The notes under the pieces are model-generated. The model had not been told where the DNA came from. It made no database searches and saw only the letters and a list, made by a program, of their open reading frames with translations. Shown here one piece after another: positions 18,194 to 26,670 of a stretch of 64,000 bases of DNA. How positions within the stretch are numbered: the stretch's first letter is position 1; the number at the start of each line of letters is the position of its first letter. The translations under genes and the position numbers were made by a program. The stretch is from Catenulispora sp. GP43 (lineage in GTDB: Bacteria; Actinomycetota; Actinomycetes; Streptomycetales; Catenulisporaceae), in the NCBI RefSeq assembly GCF_041260665.1, contig NZ_JBGCCT010000026.1:1-64000 (forward strand). Direction: 5' to 3'.

Positions 18194-19225
18194 ATGCCTG
18201 ATCTGGTCTTCGGTCTGGACACCTTCGGCGATGTGCCGGAAGACGACACCGGGTCCCCGGTGTCCGACGCCCGGGCCATCCGGCAGGTCGTGGACGAGGC
18301 GGTGCTGGCCGAACAGACCGGCGTCGACGTCGTGGCCCTGGGCGAGCATCACCGGCCCGAGTTCGCCATTTCCAGTCCGGAGACGGTCCTGGCGGGCATT
18401 GCCACCCGGACCGAGCGGATCCGTTTGTCCTCGGGGGTGACCGTACTCAGCTCCGACGACCCGGTCCGGGTCTTCCAGCGGTTCTCGACCGTGGACGCGC
18501 TGTCCGATGGCCGCGCCGAGGTCATCCTCGGACGGGGGTCCTTCACCGAGTCGTTCCCGCTGTTCGGCTACGACCTCAGGGACTACGACGTGCTCTTCGA
18601 GGAGAAGCTCGAACTGTTCGCCAAGCTCTTGGAGGAGAAGCCGGTCACGTGGAGCGGCACAAAGCGTGCGGCACTGGACAGCGCCGACGTCTTTCCCAAG
18701 ACGGAGTCCGGCCACCTGAGTACGTGGGTCGGCGTCGGCGGTACACCGCAGTCGGTGGTGCGGACCGCGAAGTACGGGCTCCCCCTGATGATCGCGATCA
18801 TCGGCGGGTCGCCGGCGCGCTTCGCTCCGTACGTCGACCTCTACCGGCGCGCTGCCGAGCAGTTCGAGACCACCGCATATCCGGTCGGCATGCATTCCCC
18901 GGGGTTCATCGCCGACACTGACGAGCAGGCCAGGGAGGTGCACTGGCCGCACTACAAGGTGATCCGCGACCGCATCGGCGCGCTTCGCGGCTGGCCGCCG
19001 GTCCGCAAGAACGAATACGAGGCAGAGATCGAGCACGGATCTCTCTACGTCGGCTCGCCGGAGACGGTCGCCCGGAAGATGGCCGCCGCCATCAAGGCGC
19101 TGGACGTCGGCCGCTTCGACCTCATCTACACCAACGGCGCACAGCCGATCAGCGCCCGGCTGCGCACCGTGGAGCTGTTCGGCTCCAAGGTCATCCCGAT
19201 GGTCCACGACATGCTGGCGGGCTGA
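18194..19225 (+). CDS. LLM-class flavin-dependent oxidoreductase
   Basis: A 343-residue luciferase-like monooxygenase (bacterial luciferase/F420 TIM-barrel superfamily): LVFGLDTFGDVP at the start, GVDVVALGEHHRPEFAISSPETVLAGIATRTERIRLSSGVTVLSSDDPVRV, then GRAEVILGRGSFTESFPLFG. The EHH motif and RGSF segment are typical of the group annotated from PRODH-like or LuxAB-like proteins. It uses FMN or F420; substrate unknown. The next gene starts three bases after its stop, so the two form an operon. Operator copies 1 and 2 lie upstream. Confidence 0.92.
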   Translation: MPDLVFGLDTFGDVPEDDTGSPVSDARAIRQVVDEAVLAEQTGVDVVALGEHHRPEFAISSPETVLAGIATRTERIRLSSGVTVLSSDDPVRVFQRFSTVDALSDGRAEVILGRGSFTESFPLFGYDLRDYDVLFEEKLELFAKLLEEKPVTWSGTKRAALDSADVFPKTESGHLSTWVGVGGTPQSVVRTAKYGLPLMIAIIGGSPARFAPYVDLYRRAAEQFETTAYPVGMHSPGFIADTDEQAREVHWPHYKVIRDRIGALRGWPPVRKNEYEAEIEHGSLYVGSPETVARKMAAAIKALDVGRFDLIYTNGAQPISARLRTVELFGSKVIPMVHDMLAG

Positions 19226-19228
19226 TCC

Positions 19229-19921
19229 TTGCCCCCATCAGACATCGAAGACGCCTCGTCGGCCCCGGCTCAGACGATCGGGATCCTGGGCGCCGGGAAG
19301 GTCGGCACGGTGCTGCCCCGGCTGGCGCTGGCCGCGGGTTACCGCGTGCTCATCGCCGGCTCCGGGGACCCCGCCAAGATCGCCCTGACCGTCGAGATCC
19401 TCACCCCCGGCGCCGCCGCGGTCACCGCCGGGACGGCTGCCGCGGAGGCGGACATCGTCATCCTGGCCCTGCCCCTGGGCAAGTACCAGGACATCCCCGC
19501 CGAGCTGCTGCGCGGCAAGCTGGTCATCGACGCGATGAACTACTGGTGGGAAGTCGACGGCATCCGCCCCGAGCTCACCGATCCGCTCGTCTCCTCCAGC
19601 CAGCTGGTGCAGGCGTACTTCGGCCAGGCCCGTGTGGTCAAGGCCTTCAACCACATGGGCTACCACGATCTGGACGAGGGAGCCCGGCCCGCCGGCGCCC
19701 CGGGACGCCGGGCCATTGCCATCGCCGGTGACGACCAGCAGGACCTGAACGCCGTCGCCCACCTGGTCGACGGCTTCGGGTTCGACCCGGTCATCGCCGG
19801 AACGCTGGCCGACGGAGTACGCCTCGGACCGGGCACCGAGGCGTTCGGCGCGAACGTCAGCGCTGCGGAGCTGAAAGCGATGCTGGCGCGCTTCGCGGCT
19901 CCCACTCCCCCGCGTATGTGA
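19229..19921 (+). CDS. F420/NADP-type dinucleotide-binding oxidoreductase
   Basis: A 230-residue protein with an N-terminal Rossmann loop ([31 protein letters not shown]) and [10 protein letters not shown], as in NADPH-dependent F420 reductase-like proteins (NADP_Rossmann, COG2085). These transfer hydride between NADP and coenzyme F420 or reduce small substrates. The start is a TTG three bases after the stop of the luciferase-like gene, with no ATG near it, so translation is probably coupled. The pairing suggests it supplies reduced cofactor to that oxidoreductase; this is inference. Confidence 0.85.
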   Translation: MPPSDIEDASSAPAQTIGILGAGKVGTVLPRLALAAGYRVLIAGSGDPAKIALTVEILTPGAAAVTAGTAAAEADIVILALPLGKYQDIPAELLRGKLVIDAMNYWWEVDGIRPELTDPLVSSSQLVQAYFGQARVVKAFNHMGYHDLDEGARPAGAPGRRAIAIAGDDQQDLNAVAHLVDGFGFDPVIAGTLADGVRLGPGTEAFGANVSAAELKAMLARFAAPTPPRM

Positions 19922-20000
19922 TCCCGGAGACGATCGCAGCAACAAAGTCCGCAGTGTCCGTAGCCACTGACTACGAGCACTACGGAATTCGGCGGCTCGA

Positions 20001-20345
20001 TCAGCCCGCCGTGTCCGTCTTCTTCGCTTCCGCGGTCAGCGCGGTTGCCGCATCCCAGTCGACGTTCGCCGGCGCGTCCGGATGCTTGCGCAGCCATCCC
20101 GCGACGACCGGGCACACCGGGACGATGGTCAGGTCCCGGGCGGTCGCGTCCTCGACGACGTGCCGGGCCAGGGCCGACGCCAGGCCTCTGCCCCGGTGGC
20201 GCTCGTCGATCTCGGTGTGGATGAACACGATCCGCGCATGGTTGCGGTGGTACGTGGTGTAGCCGGCGAGCTGGCCGTCGACGAGGATCTCGAACCGGTT
20301 CGCGTCGCTGTTGTTGACCACATGGGTCGCTGCTGTCTCACCCAT
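20001..20345 (-). CDS. Small GNAT-type N-acetyltransferase (GCN5-related)
   Basis: A 114-residue protein of the YjdJ-like small GNAT group (COG2388): FEILVDGQLAGYTTYHRNHARIVFIHTEIDERHRGRGLASALARHVVEDA, with the acetyl-CoA pyrophosphate loop RGRGLA, and the closing motif VPVCPVVAGWLRKHPD. It starts five bases after the SDR stop, so it is the second gene of that operon. The frame stays open upstream only because it overlaps the SDR gene. Its acceptor is unknown. Confidence 0.88.
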   Translation of the reverse strand: MGETAATHVVNNSDANRFEILVDGQLAGYTTYHRNHARIVFIHTEIDERHRGRGLASALARHVVEDATARDLTIVPVCPVVAGWLRKHPDAPANVDWDAATALTAEAKKTDTAG

Positions 20346-20350
20346 GACCG

Positions 20351-21031
20351 CTAGAACCCGTAAGCCGGCAGGATTGCTCCCGACACCGGGGCGCCCGCGT
20401 CGGTGACCAGGTGCACCAGCTGGTCGGCGATCGCGTCCGGCGCCGTCGCGTGCGCCAGCACATCCGCCGGCAGGAACGAGCGGTTCAGCGGGGTGTCGAT
20501 CAGCTGCGGCGCCACCGCGTTCACCCGGATCCCCGAACCGCGCAGTTCGTGGTTCAGCACCACGACCAGGTGGTTCAGCGCCGCCTTGCTCAGGCTGTAC
20601 GCCGCCACCCCGGCTTCGGCCTCGGCGCCCCAGCGCGAGGACACGAACGCGATCGACCCGCCGCCGGCGGCCTGCATGTGCGGCACCGCGGCCTGCGCCA
20701 GCCACAGGGCCGGTCCCAGGTTCACGTCCATCATCAGGCGCAGCTGCTCCGGCGTCGCGGACAGGGCGTCGCCCATGCCGTAGGTGCCGATCGTGTTCAC
20801 CAGCACCGACGGCGTCCCCAGCTCGGACACCGCCGTCTCCACGATGCGCCGCGCCGCCTCCGGGTCGGTGGCGTCTCCCGGGATCCGCACCACCTCGGAC
20901 GGCAGCGTCTCCAGACCGTCCTTTCTCCGGTCCGCCCCGGCCACCCGGTACCCCGCCGCGACCAGCTTCTCCACGACCGACTGCCCCAGGGGCCCGCCGG
21001 CGCCGACGACCAACGCGACACGCTCAGCCAT
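20351..21031 (-). CDS. Short-chain dehydrogenase/reductase
   Basis: A 226-residue classical SDR: VALVVGAGGPLGQSVVEKL (cofactor loop), NTIGTYGMG in place of NNAG, SSRWG (catalytic Ser) and YSLSK (YxxxK). The loop following strand 2 reads GADRRKDG, compatible with NADP use. It is divergent from the LuxR-type regulator and cotranscribed with the GNAT gene. The ATG at 21031 is chosen; a GTG at 21040 is also possible. Operator copy 3 lies about 96 bases upstream. Confidence 0.9.
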   Translation of the reverse strand: MAERVALVVGAGGPLGQSVVEKLVAAGYRVAGADRRKDGLETLPSEVVRIPGDATDPEAARRIVETAVSELGTPSVLVNTIGTYGMGDALSATPEQLRLMMDVNLGPALWLAQAAVPHMQAAGGGSIAFVSSRWGAEAEAGVAAYSLSKAALNHLVVVLNHELRGSGIRVNAVAPQLIDTPLNRSFLPADVLAHATAPDAIADQLVHLVTDAGAPVSGAILPAYGF

Positions 21032-21126
21032 TTCCGTCACCCTGTCTCTCGCGACGTCCTGCGACGTCTGCCGGATGCTTCATCGTGCTTCGGGACCAGG
21101 CTCCCCGCCAGCCAGGTGACCGCACG

Positions 21127-21143
21127 TCATCCGAACCTGGTGA
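21127..21143 (+). promoter_or_regulatory. Operator copy 3, TCATC-N7-GGTGA
   Basis: TCATCCGAACCTGGTGA, one base off a perfect inverted repeat and with the same YGAA core as the other copies. It sits in the gap between the divergent SDR gene and the LuxR-type regulator gene, which starts 24 bases later. Confidence 0.65.
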
Positions 21144-21166
21144 TTGTGGGGCCGCGTTGACACCGG

Positions 21167-23887
21167 GTGCGCGCAATGGTCGAGTGGAAAGTGTCGGTAA
21201 CGCCAGCTGCCCCTGCGCACTCATCCCCCCATGACGAGCCGGGAGGCCCGGGGCGTCCGCCCCTCATCACCCGCCAGGGGCCGCTCGCGGCCCTGGAGCG
21301 GGCTTCGACCAGCAAGGTGACGATCATTACGGCGCCGGCCGGCAGCGGGAAGTCGTCGCTGCTGCGGTCCTGGGCCGACCGGCAGGAGCCGGGGCACAGG
21401 CTGGCGATGGTGCAGGTCCAGCAAGAGCCGGACGCGCAGTTGTTCTGGCTGGCGGTGCTGAACGCGGTGCACGGTCTGGCCCAGGACCTCGACCTCCGGA
21501 CAACGGAGGAAATGCCGCCGGTGGCGTCGCCGGACTTCAGCGGCGAGGCGGTCGTCGACCGCGTCCTGCACCAGCTGTCCGACCTGCCCGGCCGGGTCAG
21601 CCTGCTGATCGACGACGTCCACGAACTGACATCGCCCGAGGTCCTGACCCAGCTGACCCGGATGCTGACGCGGCTGCCGGACAACGTCCACGTGATCCTG
21701 GCCGCCCGCCGGGATCTGCCGTTGCGGCTGCACCGGCTGCGGCTGGACGGCCAGCTGGCCGAGCTGCGCGCCGCCGAACTCCGGTTCACCGAGGACGAGA
21801 CCCGGACGCTGCTCAAAGCCTCCGGGATCGCCCTGTCCGACGCCGCGACGGCCCGGTTGCACGAGCGCACCGAAGGCTGGGCTGCCGGCCTCCGGCTGGC
21901 AGTCCTGTCGTTGTCGGGCCACCCGGACCCGGAGCGGTTCGTCGCCGAGTTCAGCGGCAGCGACCGGACCGTGGCCGAGTACCTGGTCGCCGAGATGCTC
22001 GACCGCCAGCCGCAGGACGTCCAGGACATGTTGCTGCGCACCTCGATCCTGACCCGGGTGAGCGGCGATCTGGCCGACGTGCTCACCGGCCGGCCCGGCT
22101 CTGAGCGGATCCTGCTCGATCTCGAGGACGCCAACGCCTTCGTGGTCTCCCTGGACACCGAGCGCACCTGGTTCCGCTATCACCGCCTGTTCGCCGACCT
22201 GCTGCACCTGGAGCTGCGCCGTATCCATCCCGACGAGGTTCGCGGGCTGCACCGCCGGGCCGCCGCCTGGTTCACCGACGCGGGGATGACCGTCGAGGCC
22301 GTCCGGCACACCCAGGCGGCCGGCGACTGGCCCGCGGCGGCGACGCTGTTCGCCGACCACGCCTTCGGCATGATGCTCGACGGCCAGCAGGAGACGATGC
22401 AGTCGCTGCTGGAGGCCTTCCCTCCCCCGTCCACGGCCGATCTGCCGGAGCTCAGCGCGGTCCGCGCGATGCTCGACCTGTGGCGCGGCCGTCTCGACGA
22501 CGCCGCCGCGCACCTGGCGGCCACCACGTCCTGCATCACCGAGGCGCCGCCGAAGCGGCCGGCGAAGGCCGACGCCACGGTGAGCGCCCTCAGCTTGGAG
22601 CTGGCGCGGCGCCGCGGCGACCTCGCCGAGGTGCTGCGGCACGCCGAACTGCTCAACGCCCCGCCCGCGCCCCCCGCCTCCGCCGAAGAGGTCGCGCTGG
22701 GCGCCGACCTGCGGGTCCTGGCCCTGATGAACCTCGGCATCGTCGAGGCCTGGTCCCTCGGGCTCGCCGACGGCGCCAGGCACCTGGCCGAGGCCGTGGA
22801 GCTGGCGCAGTTCATCGGCCGTCCGTACCTGGAAGTGGCCGGCCTGGCCCAGCTCGGGTTCGCCACCAAGCTGCGCAGCTTCACCGAAGCGCGCCGGATC
22901 TGCGAGCAGGCGATCGCGCTCGCCGAGCAGCACGGCTGGGACACCGCGCCGATCCTCGCCCCGGCTCTGGTCGCGCTGGCGTGCACGCAGGTGTTCAACG
23001 GCGAGTTCGGCCGCTGCGAGGACACGCTGGCCCAGGCCGACGAGGCGCTGCGCGCCGATGCGGGCGCCGACATCGGGGTGCTGCACAGGTTGACCAAAGG
23101 ACTGCTGCATCTCGCCCGGGGCCGCCTGTCCGAAGCCGAAGCGGAGTTCGCCGCCGGCTACGAACTGCAGACACGCATGTCCCACCCGCACGCGCTCGGC
23201 GGCTACGTGGCCGCCTGGCTGGCCGCGACCCGGGCGCGCCTCGGAACGGTCGACGAGGCGCGAGCCTTCCTCGCCGGCCTCGACGCCACGCTGGCCGGCT
23301 CCGGCGAGGTGTCCAACGCCCGGGCCGTGATCGCGCTGGCCACCGGCGATCCGGCCGCCGCACTGGAGGCGACCGCGGCCGTCACAGAGGGAACCGTCCC
23401 GGTCGCGCACGCCACCACGATCGTCGAGGCCGATGTGCTGGCCGGGCTCGCCTACCAGGCGCTGGGCGCCCCCGACCGGGCCCGGCAGTCCGTCGAGCGC
23501 GCGCTGGCGGCGGCCGAACCCGAGCGCCTGATCCTGCCGTTCGTCATGGCCGACGCCGGTGAGCTGCTGCGAACGGTTCCCCGGCAGCGTTCGGCCTACG
23601 GCGTGCTGCTGACCGACGTCCTCGACGTGATCAACGGTTCGGCGCGGGTCACGACGGCGGCGAGCGCGGGGCCGGTCCCGGATCTGAGCGCGACCGAGCT
23701 GCGGGTTCTGCGGTACCTGCCGACCAACCTGTCCCGGCCGCAGATCGCCGGCGAGCTATCCGTGTCGGTCAACACCGTGTCGACGCACGTCCGCAGGATC
23801 TACGCCAAGCTGCAGGCCACCGACCGATCCTCGGCCGTGCGACGCGCTCGGGAGCTGCACCTGCTGGGCACCGGGCCGTCGCGGTAG
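21167..23887 (+). CDS. LAL-type (large ATP-binding LuxR family) transcriptional regulator
   Basis: A 906-residue regulator of the MalT/LAL type. Residues 30 to 320 form a STAND-type NTPase with Walker A APAGSGKSSLLRSW (about 55) and Walker B VSLLIDDVHEL (about 147), then a helical tetratricopeptide-like region, then a LuxR DNA-binding domain at about 838 to 900 (LSATELRVLRYLPTNLSRPQIAGELSVSVNTVSTHVRRIYAKL). These proteins activate target promoters after binding ATP and an inducer. The GTG at 21167 or the ATG at 21176 may be the start. Operator copies flank the gene, so it is the natural candidate for the factor that reads them, including autoregulation. Confidence 0.93.
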   Translation: MRAMVEWKVSVTPAAPAHSSPHDEPGGPGRPPLITRQGPLAALERASTSKVTIITAPAGSGKSSLLRSWADRQEPGHRLAMVQVQQEPDAQLFWLAVLNAVHGLAQDLDLRTTEEMPPVASPDFSGEAVVDRVLHQLSDLPGRVSLLIDDVHELTSPEVLTQLTRMLTRLPDNVHVILAARRDLPLRLHRLRLDGQLAELRAAELRFTEDETRTLLKASGIALSDAATARLHERTEGWAAGLRLAVLSLSGHPDPERFVAEFSGSDRTVAEYLVAEMLDRQPQDVQDMLLRTSILTRVSGDLADVLTGRPGSERILLDLEDANAFVVSLDTERTWFRYHRLFADLLHLELRRIHPDEVRGLHRRAAAWFTDAGMTVEAVRHTQAAGDWPAAATLFADHAFGMMLDGQQETMQSLLEAFPPPSTADLPELSAVRAMLDLWRGRLDDAAAHLAATTSCITEAPPKRPAKADATVSALSLELARRRGDLAEVLRHAELLNAPPAPPASAEEVALGADLRVLALMNLGIVEAWSLGLADGARHLAEAVELAQFIGRPYLEVAGLAQLGFATKLRSFTEARRICEQAIALAEQHGWDTAPILAPALVALACTQVFNGEFGRCEDTLAQADEALRADAGADIGVLHRLTKGLLHLARGRLSEAEAEFAAGYELQTRMSHPHALGGYVAAWLAATRARLGTVDEARAFLAGLDATLAGSGEVSNARAVIALATGDPAAALEATAAVTEGTVPVAHATTIVEADVLAGLAYQALGAPDRARQSVERALAAAEPERLILPFVMADAGELLRTVPRQRSAYGVLLTDVLDVINGSARVTTAASAGPVPDLSATELRVLRYLPTNLSRPQIAGELSVSVNTVSTHVRRIYAKLQATDRSSAVRRARELHLLGTGPSR

Positions 23888-23894
23888 GCCGCGT

Positions 23895-23911
23895 TCACCG
23901 TGTTCGGGTGA
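23895..23911 (-). promoter_or_regulatory. Operator copy 4, TCACC-N7-GGTGA
   Basis: On the minus strand it reads TCACCCGAACACGGTGA, identical to copy 1 in both arms and in the CGAA core. It lies 8 bases after the regulator stop and 15 bases before the start of the next small gene. Confidence 0.65.
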
Positions 23912-23925
23912 TGAAGGGTCACCGG

Positions 23926-24159
23926 ATGCGGACGAACCATGGACGCATGAGCGCAGAACCGGCCCTGTTCACGATCCGCGTCAACGGTCACCTCGGCGCC
24001 ACCGCGCTGTCCGCGTTCCCTTCGCTGGTCGCCGAGCGACAGGTTCCAGTCGGGCAGACCGTACTCACCGGGTTTCTGGATCTTTCGGGGCTCTACGGGG
24101 TGCTGTCGCAGATGGAGAGGCTGGGGCTGGATCTGATCGAGGTCACCAGGCCCTGCTGA
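23926..24159 (+). CDS. Small conserved actinobacterial protein
   Basis: A 77-residue protein from the ATG at 23926, which has AAGGG seven bases upstream; an ATG at 23947 is also in frame. The sequence (ALFTIRVNGHLGATALSAFPSL, then QTVLTGFLDLSGLYGVLSQMERLGLDLIEVTR) is that of a small alpha/beta protein common in actinobacteria beside oxidoreductase and regulator genes. I know no assigned function. Its own operator copy suggests it belongs to the same regulon. Confidence 0.75.
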   Translation: MRTNHGRMSAEPALFTIRVNGHLGATALSAFPSLVAERQVPVGQTVLTGFLDLSGLYGVLSQMERLGLDLIEVTRPC

Positions 24160-24291
24160 GCGAGCGCTTCGGCGGGCGCACGCATCGAGATACTTGCCGA
24201 CGCATGCAATTATCGCCCCCGGGATTACGGGAAGCCATCCATCTCATAGCACTGACCGCTGAATCCAGCGGGCAGCGACCTTTCTAACTAC

Positions 24292-24303
24292 TTGCTTGCG
24301 CAA
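24292..24303 (+). promoter_or_regulatory. Probable MarR operator before the metallo-hydrolase
   Basis: TTGCTTGCGCAA, a near-perfect palindrome about 100 bases before the hydrolase ATG. It matches 11 of 12 positions of the palindrome core upstream of the marR gene at 26390-26401 and lies next to TAGACT, a possible -10 box at 24309-24314. Confidence 0.6.
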
Positions 24304-24398
24304 TCATCTAGACTTACATTGAGGCGGGATGACAGCCCGCCATCCGTCGGGGGGATATCGGTCCCCATAGACACCGGGACTCTTCAAAGGGAACTTCC

Positions 24399-25493
24399 AT
24401 GACACCGTCACCAGCTTCTTCGGCCGACCGTCGCAGCTTTCTGATCGGCGCGGCGACCGTCCTGACCGTCCCGGCCGCCGCCGGGCTGCTCGGTACGGTC
24501 GGCAGCGGCACCGCCCACGCCGGCACCGACGCCGCACCCGGCCTGCCGGACTTCGCGCCGGTTCCGACCCAGGCGTTCGGGCCCGCGTTGAACGTCGACG
24601 GCTATTACGTCGGCCGGATATCCGGCGACCTGTACTGGGTCACCGACGGGTACTACCAGGCGATGTTCCTGTCGACCCCGCGCGGCGTGGTCGTGGTGGA
24701 CGCGCCACCGACGATCGGCCACAACCTGCTGCGCGCGATCGATGACGTGACCCGCGCGAACGGCCGCCCCGCCAAGGTCACGCACGTGATCTACTCGCAC
24801 TCCCATGCCGACCACATAGGCGCGGCGGCGCTGCTCGGGGGCCCGGACACGATCCGGATCGCCCACGCGGACACCGCCGCGCTGCTGGCCCGCGACGCGG
24901 ACCCCCAGCGGCCCGCGCCGACCGTGACGTTCAAGAACCGGTACGAGGTCGAGGTCGGCGGCGAGCACCTGGTGCTGGAGTACCACGGTCCGAACCACGC
25001 ACCGGGCAACATCTTCATCCACGCGCCCAACCACGACACGCTGATGGTCGTCGACGTCCTCTTCCCGGGCTGGGCGCCGTTCGCCAACCTGGCCTTCTCG
25101 TCGGACGTCCCGGACTGGGTCTCCGCGCACAACACGGCGCTGGACTACTCCTGGCAGACACTCGTCGGCGGACACCTGGGACGCCTGGGAACCCGCTCCG
25201 ACGCTCAGACGCAGCTTCAGTACGTGAACGATCTGAGGTCCAGCGTCCAAGCGGCGATCTCGTCGGTCGACCCGACGGAGTTCTTCGCCAAGTACGGCCC
25301 GACCGGCAACGCCTGGGCGATCTTCAAAACCTACCTGTCCGCAGTGGCCGAGACCGCGGCGGCACCGGTGGTCGCCAAGTACACCGGAGTGCTCGCCGCC
25401 GCCGACGTCTACACGATCGACAACGCCTACACCATGGTCGAGTCGCTGCGCATCGATGGCGGCGCCTTGGGCCCGTTCGGTATCCGCGCTTAG
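24399..25493 (+). CDS. Tat-exported metallo-beta-lactamase-fold hydrolase
   Basis: A 364-residue protein. Residues 10 to 42 form a twin-arginine signal (DRRSFLIGAATVLTVPAAAG, cleavage near AHA). The mature part is an MBL-fold enzyme with the zinc motif HSHADH in VIYSHSHADHIGAA, then GPNHAPGNIFI, the metal-bridging Asp region VVDVLFPG and a late His in VGGHLGRLG. It may be a lactonase, lactamase or other hydrolase. The start follows AAAGGGAA. The next gene (membrane protein) begins 10 bases after its stop, so they are cotranscribed. A palindrome shared with the marR promoter suggests repression by MarR and release by a small aromatic or other ligand. Confidence 0.9.
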   Translation: MTPSPASSADRRSFLIGAATVLTVPAAAGLLGTVGSGTAHAGTDAAPGLPDFAPVPTQAFGPALNVDGYYVGRISGDLYWVTDGYYQAMFLSTPRGVVVVDAPPTIGHNLLRAIDDVTRANGRPAKVTHVIYSHSHADHIGAAALLGGPDTIRIAHADTAALLARDADPQRPAPTVTFKNRYEVEVGGEHLVLEYHGPNHAPGNIFIHAPNHDTLMVVDVLFPGWAPFANLAFSSDVPDWVSAHNTALDYSWQTLVGGHLGRLGTRSDAQTQLQYVNDLRSSVQAAISSVDPTEFFAKYGPTGNAWAIFKTYLSAVAETAAAPVVAKYTGVLAAADVYTIDNAYTMVESLRIDGGALGPFGIRA

Positions 25494-25503
25494 GGAGCCT
25501 TTC

Positions 25504-25917
25504 GTGACCGCTCGGATACTGAGCACCCTCGGGTACGCGTTCTACTTGTTGTGGGCCGCACTGCACGTGCAAGCCGGCAACGCCGTCGCTCGGCTCGGCC
25601 GCTCCCAGCATCACTCGATGGTCCAGGCGAGGCTGTATCAGGATGCATGGACGCTCTACTTCGCCGCCGGCCTGATCGCCGTGTTCTCAGTTCTGGCCGT
25701 CTTCCGCGGATGGCAGCCTGCGTACTGGCTCGTCTTCGGCATCGCGTTCGTCACCGATGTCAGCTTCGTCATCTTCGTGCTCGTCCCGCACTACATGGCT
25801 CTGTGGCCCGGCCTCCAGGGGCCGCTCGCCTGGGCCGGCGGATTGCTCTTCACCACCGCGGGCCTCATCCTCAGCTGCCGGAGGCCTCAGCGTCGCCGGT
25901 CAGCTTGGCCAGAATGA
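25504..25917 (+). CDS. Four-helix integral membrane protein
   Basis: A 137-residue hydrophobic protein from a GTG preceded by GGAG, 10 bases after the hydrolase gene. Four helices are visible: ILSTLGYAFYLLWAALHV, LYFAAGLIAVFSVLAVF, YWLVFGIAFVTDVSFVIFVLV and GPLAWAGGLLFTTAGLIL. No family is recognised with certainty. Its last 47 bases overlap the 3-prime end of the convergent marR gene. Confidence 0.75.
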   Translation: MTARILSTLGYAFYLLWAALHVQAGNAVARLGRSQHHSMVQARLYQDAWTLYFAAGLIAVFSVLAVFRGWQPAYWLVFGIAFVTDVSFVIFVLVPHYMALWPGLQGPLAWAGGLLFTTAGLILSCRRPQRRRSAWPE

Positions 25918-26353
25918 GTTCCAGCGCGAGGCGATCAGTGGCGGTGAGCTTGTCAGTGAACGATGTCGCCACCAGCTCGCGATGGGACTCCACGGCTGAC
26001 GCCAGGGCTTCTGCGCCAGCCTCGGTGAGCATGATCTCAACACCCCGACGGTCATCGTCGGCAGGTCGGCGCTCCACCAGGCCGGCGGTCGCCATCCGCG
26101 CCAGCATCCGGCTCACGCCGCTTTCGCTGAGCAGCATCCGGTCGCGCAGCTCGCGCTGCCGGAGGCCCCTGTCGGGGACGTCGGCGAGATGGATGAGAAC
26201 GTCGAACCACTCCAGCGGCAGCTTGTGGTCCTTCAGCATCTGATCGGCGAGGCGGTCCACGAGCCGACGGTGCGTCCCAAGGAAGGCCTGCCACAGCGCG
26301 GTCTCCTCCAGCAGGCCGGAGACCTTCGCTTCGAGATCGCTGCTACTCGCCAT
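25871..26353 (-). CDS. MarR-family transcriptional regulator
   Basis: A 160-residue winged-helix regulator: LPLEWFDVLIHLADVPDRGLRQRELRDRMLLSESGVSRMLARMATAGLVERRPADDDRRGVEIMLTEAG, with the MarR beta-wing motif DDDRRG. The N- and C-terminal helices form the dimer interface. A perfect 18-bp palindrome lies 34 bases upstream of its start, fitting autorepression. The convergent overlap with the membrane protein gene places all three genes in one locus. Confidence 0.92.
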   Translation of the reverse strand: MASSSDLEAKVSGLLEETALWQAFLGTHRRLVDRLADQMLKDHKLPLEWFDVLIHLADVPDRGLRQRELRDRMLLSESGVSRMLARMATAGLVERRPADDDRRGVEIMLTEAGAEALASAVESHRELVATSFTDKLTATDRLALELILAKLTGDAEASGS

Positions 26354-26386
26354 CGGACCTGGCCTCCATCACATTCGCGCACGTTC

Positions 26387-26404
26387 TTCTTGCGTGCGCA
26401 AGAA
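26387..26404 (-). promoter_or_regulatory. Probable MarR autoregulatory operator
   Basis: TTCTTGCG-TG-CGCAAGAA, 8-bp perfect arms. The core TTGCGTGCGCAA recurs with one change before the metallo-hydrolase gene. Size and symmetry are typical for a MarR dimer site. Confidence 0.7.
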
Positions 26405-26533
26405 TATCGGGCGGGCGGTGCGTTCCGACCTCGTGCCGCCACCGATTCGACCCGCGTCAGTGGATCCGCTGAGCGCTGCCGCCGGCAGAGACGATCTCGC
26501 CGCCAGACGAGGCATCACGCACTCCGTGGTGGT

Positions 26534-26557
26534 CTGACCCGCTGGAACGCGGGTCAG
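26534..26557. terminator. Perfect 9-bp hairpin
   Basis: CTGACCCGC at 26534-26542 pairs with GCGGGTCAG at 26549-26557 around a 6-base loop. It stands 19 bases from a stronger hairpin; together they separate the deacetylase from marR. Confidence 0.55.
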
Positions 26558-26576
26558 GAGGGACACGCACCACTGC

Positions 26577-26615
26577 TGTCGCCCCAGGTCGGCATGCCGC
26601 TGACCTGGGGCGACA
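26577..26615 (-). terminator. Perfect 14-bp hairpin after the deacetylase gene
   Basis: TGTCGCCCCAGGTC at 26577-26590 pairs perfectly with GACCTGGGGCGACA at 26602-26615, loop of 11 bases. It lies 55 bases past the deacetylase stop on the minus strand and is the strongest terminator-like structure I found. The rest of the 26405-26670 gap holds nothing recognisable. Confidence 0.75.
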
Positions 26616-26670
26616 GGTGCATCTAGGCGTCCAGGCGCAGGACGGCCGCCGGTGCCGGAATTCCGTCAGG

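Noticed and set aside
21221-23410. A minus-strand open frame of about 730 codons opposite the LAL regulator.
   Set aside because: The regulator on the plus strand has Walker and LuxR motifs across its length; the opposite frame is His/Gln/Arg/Gly-rich without motifs.
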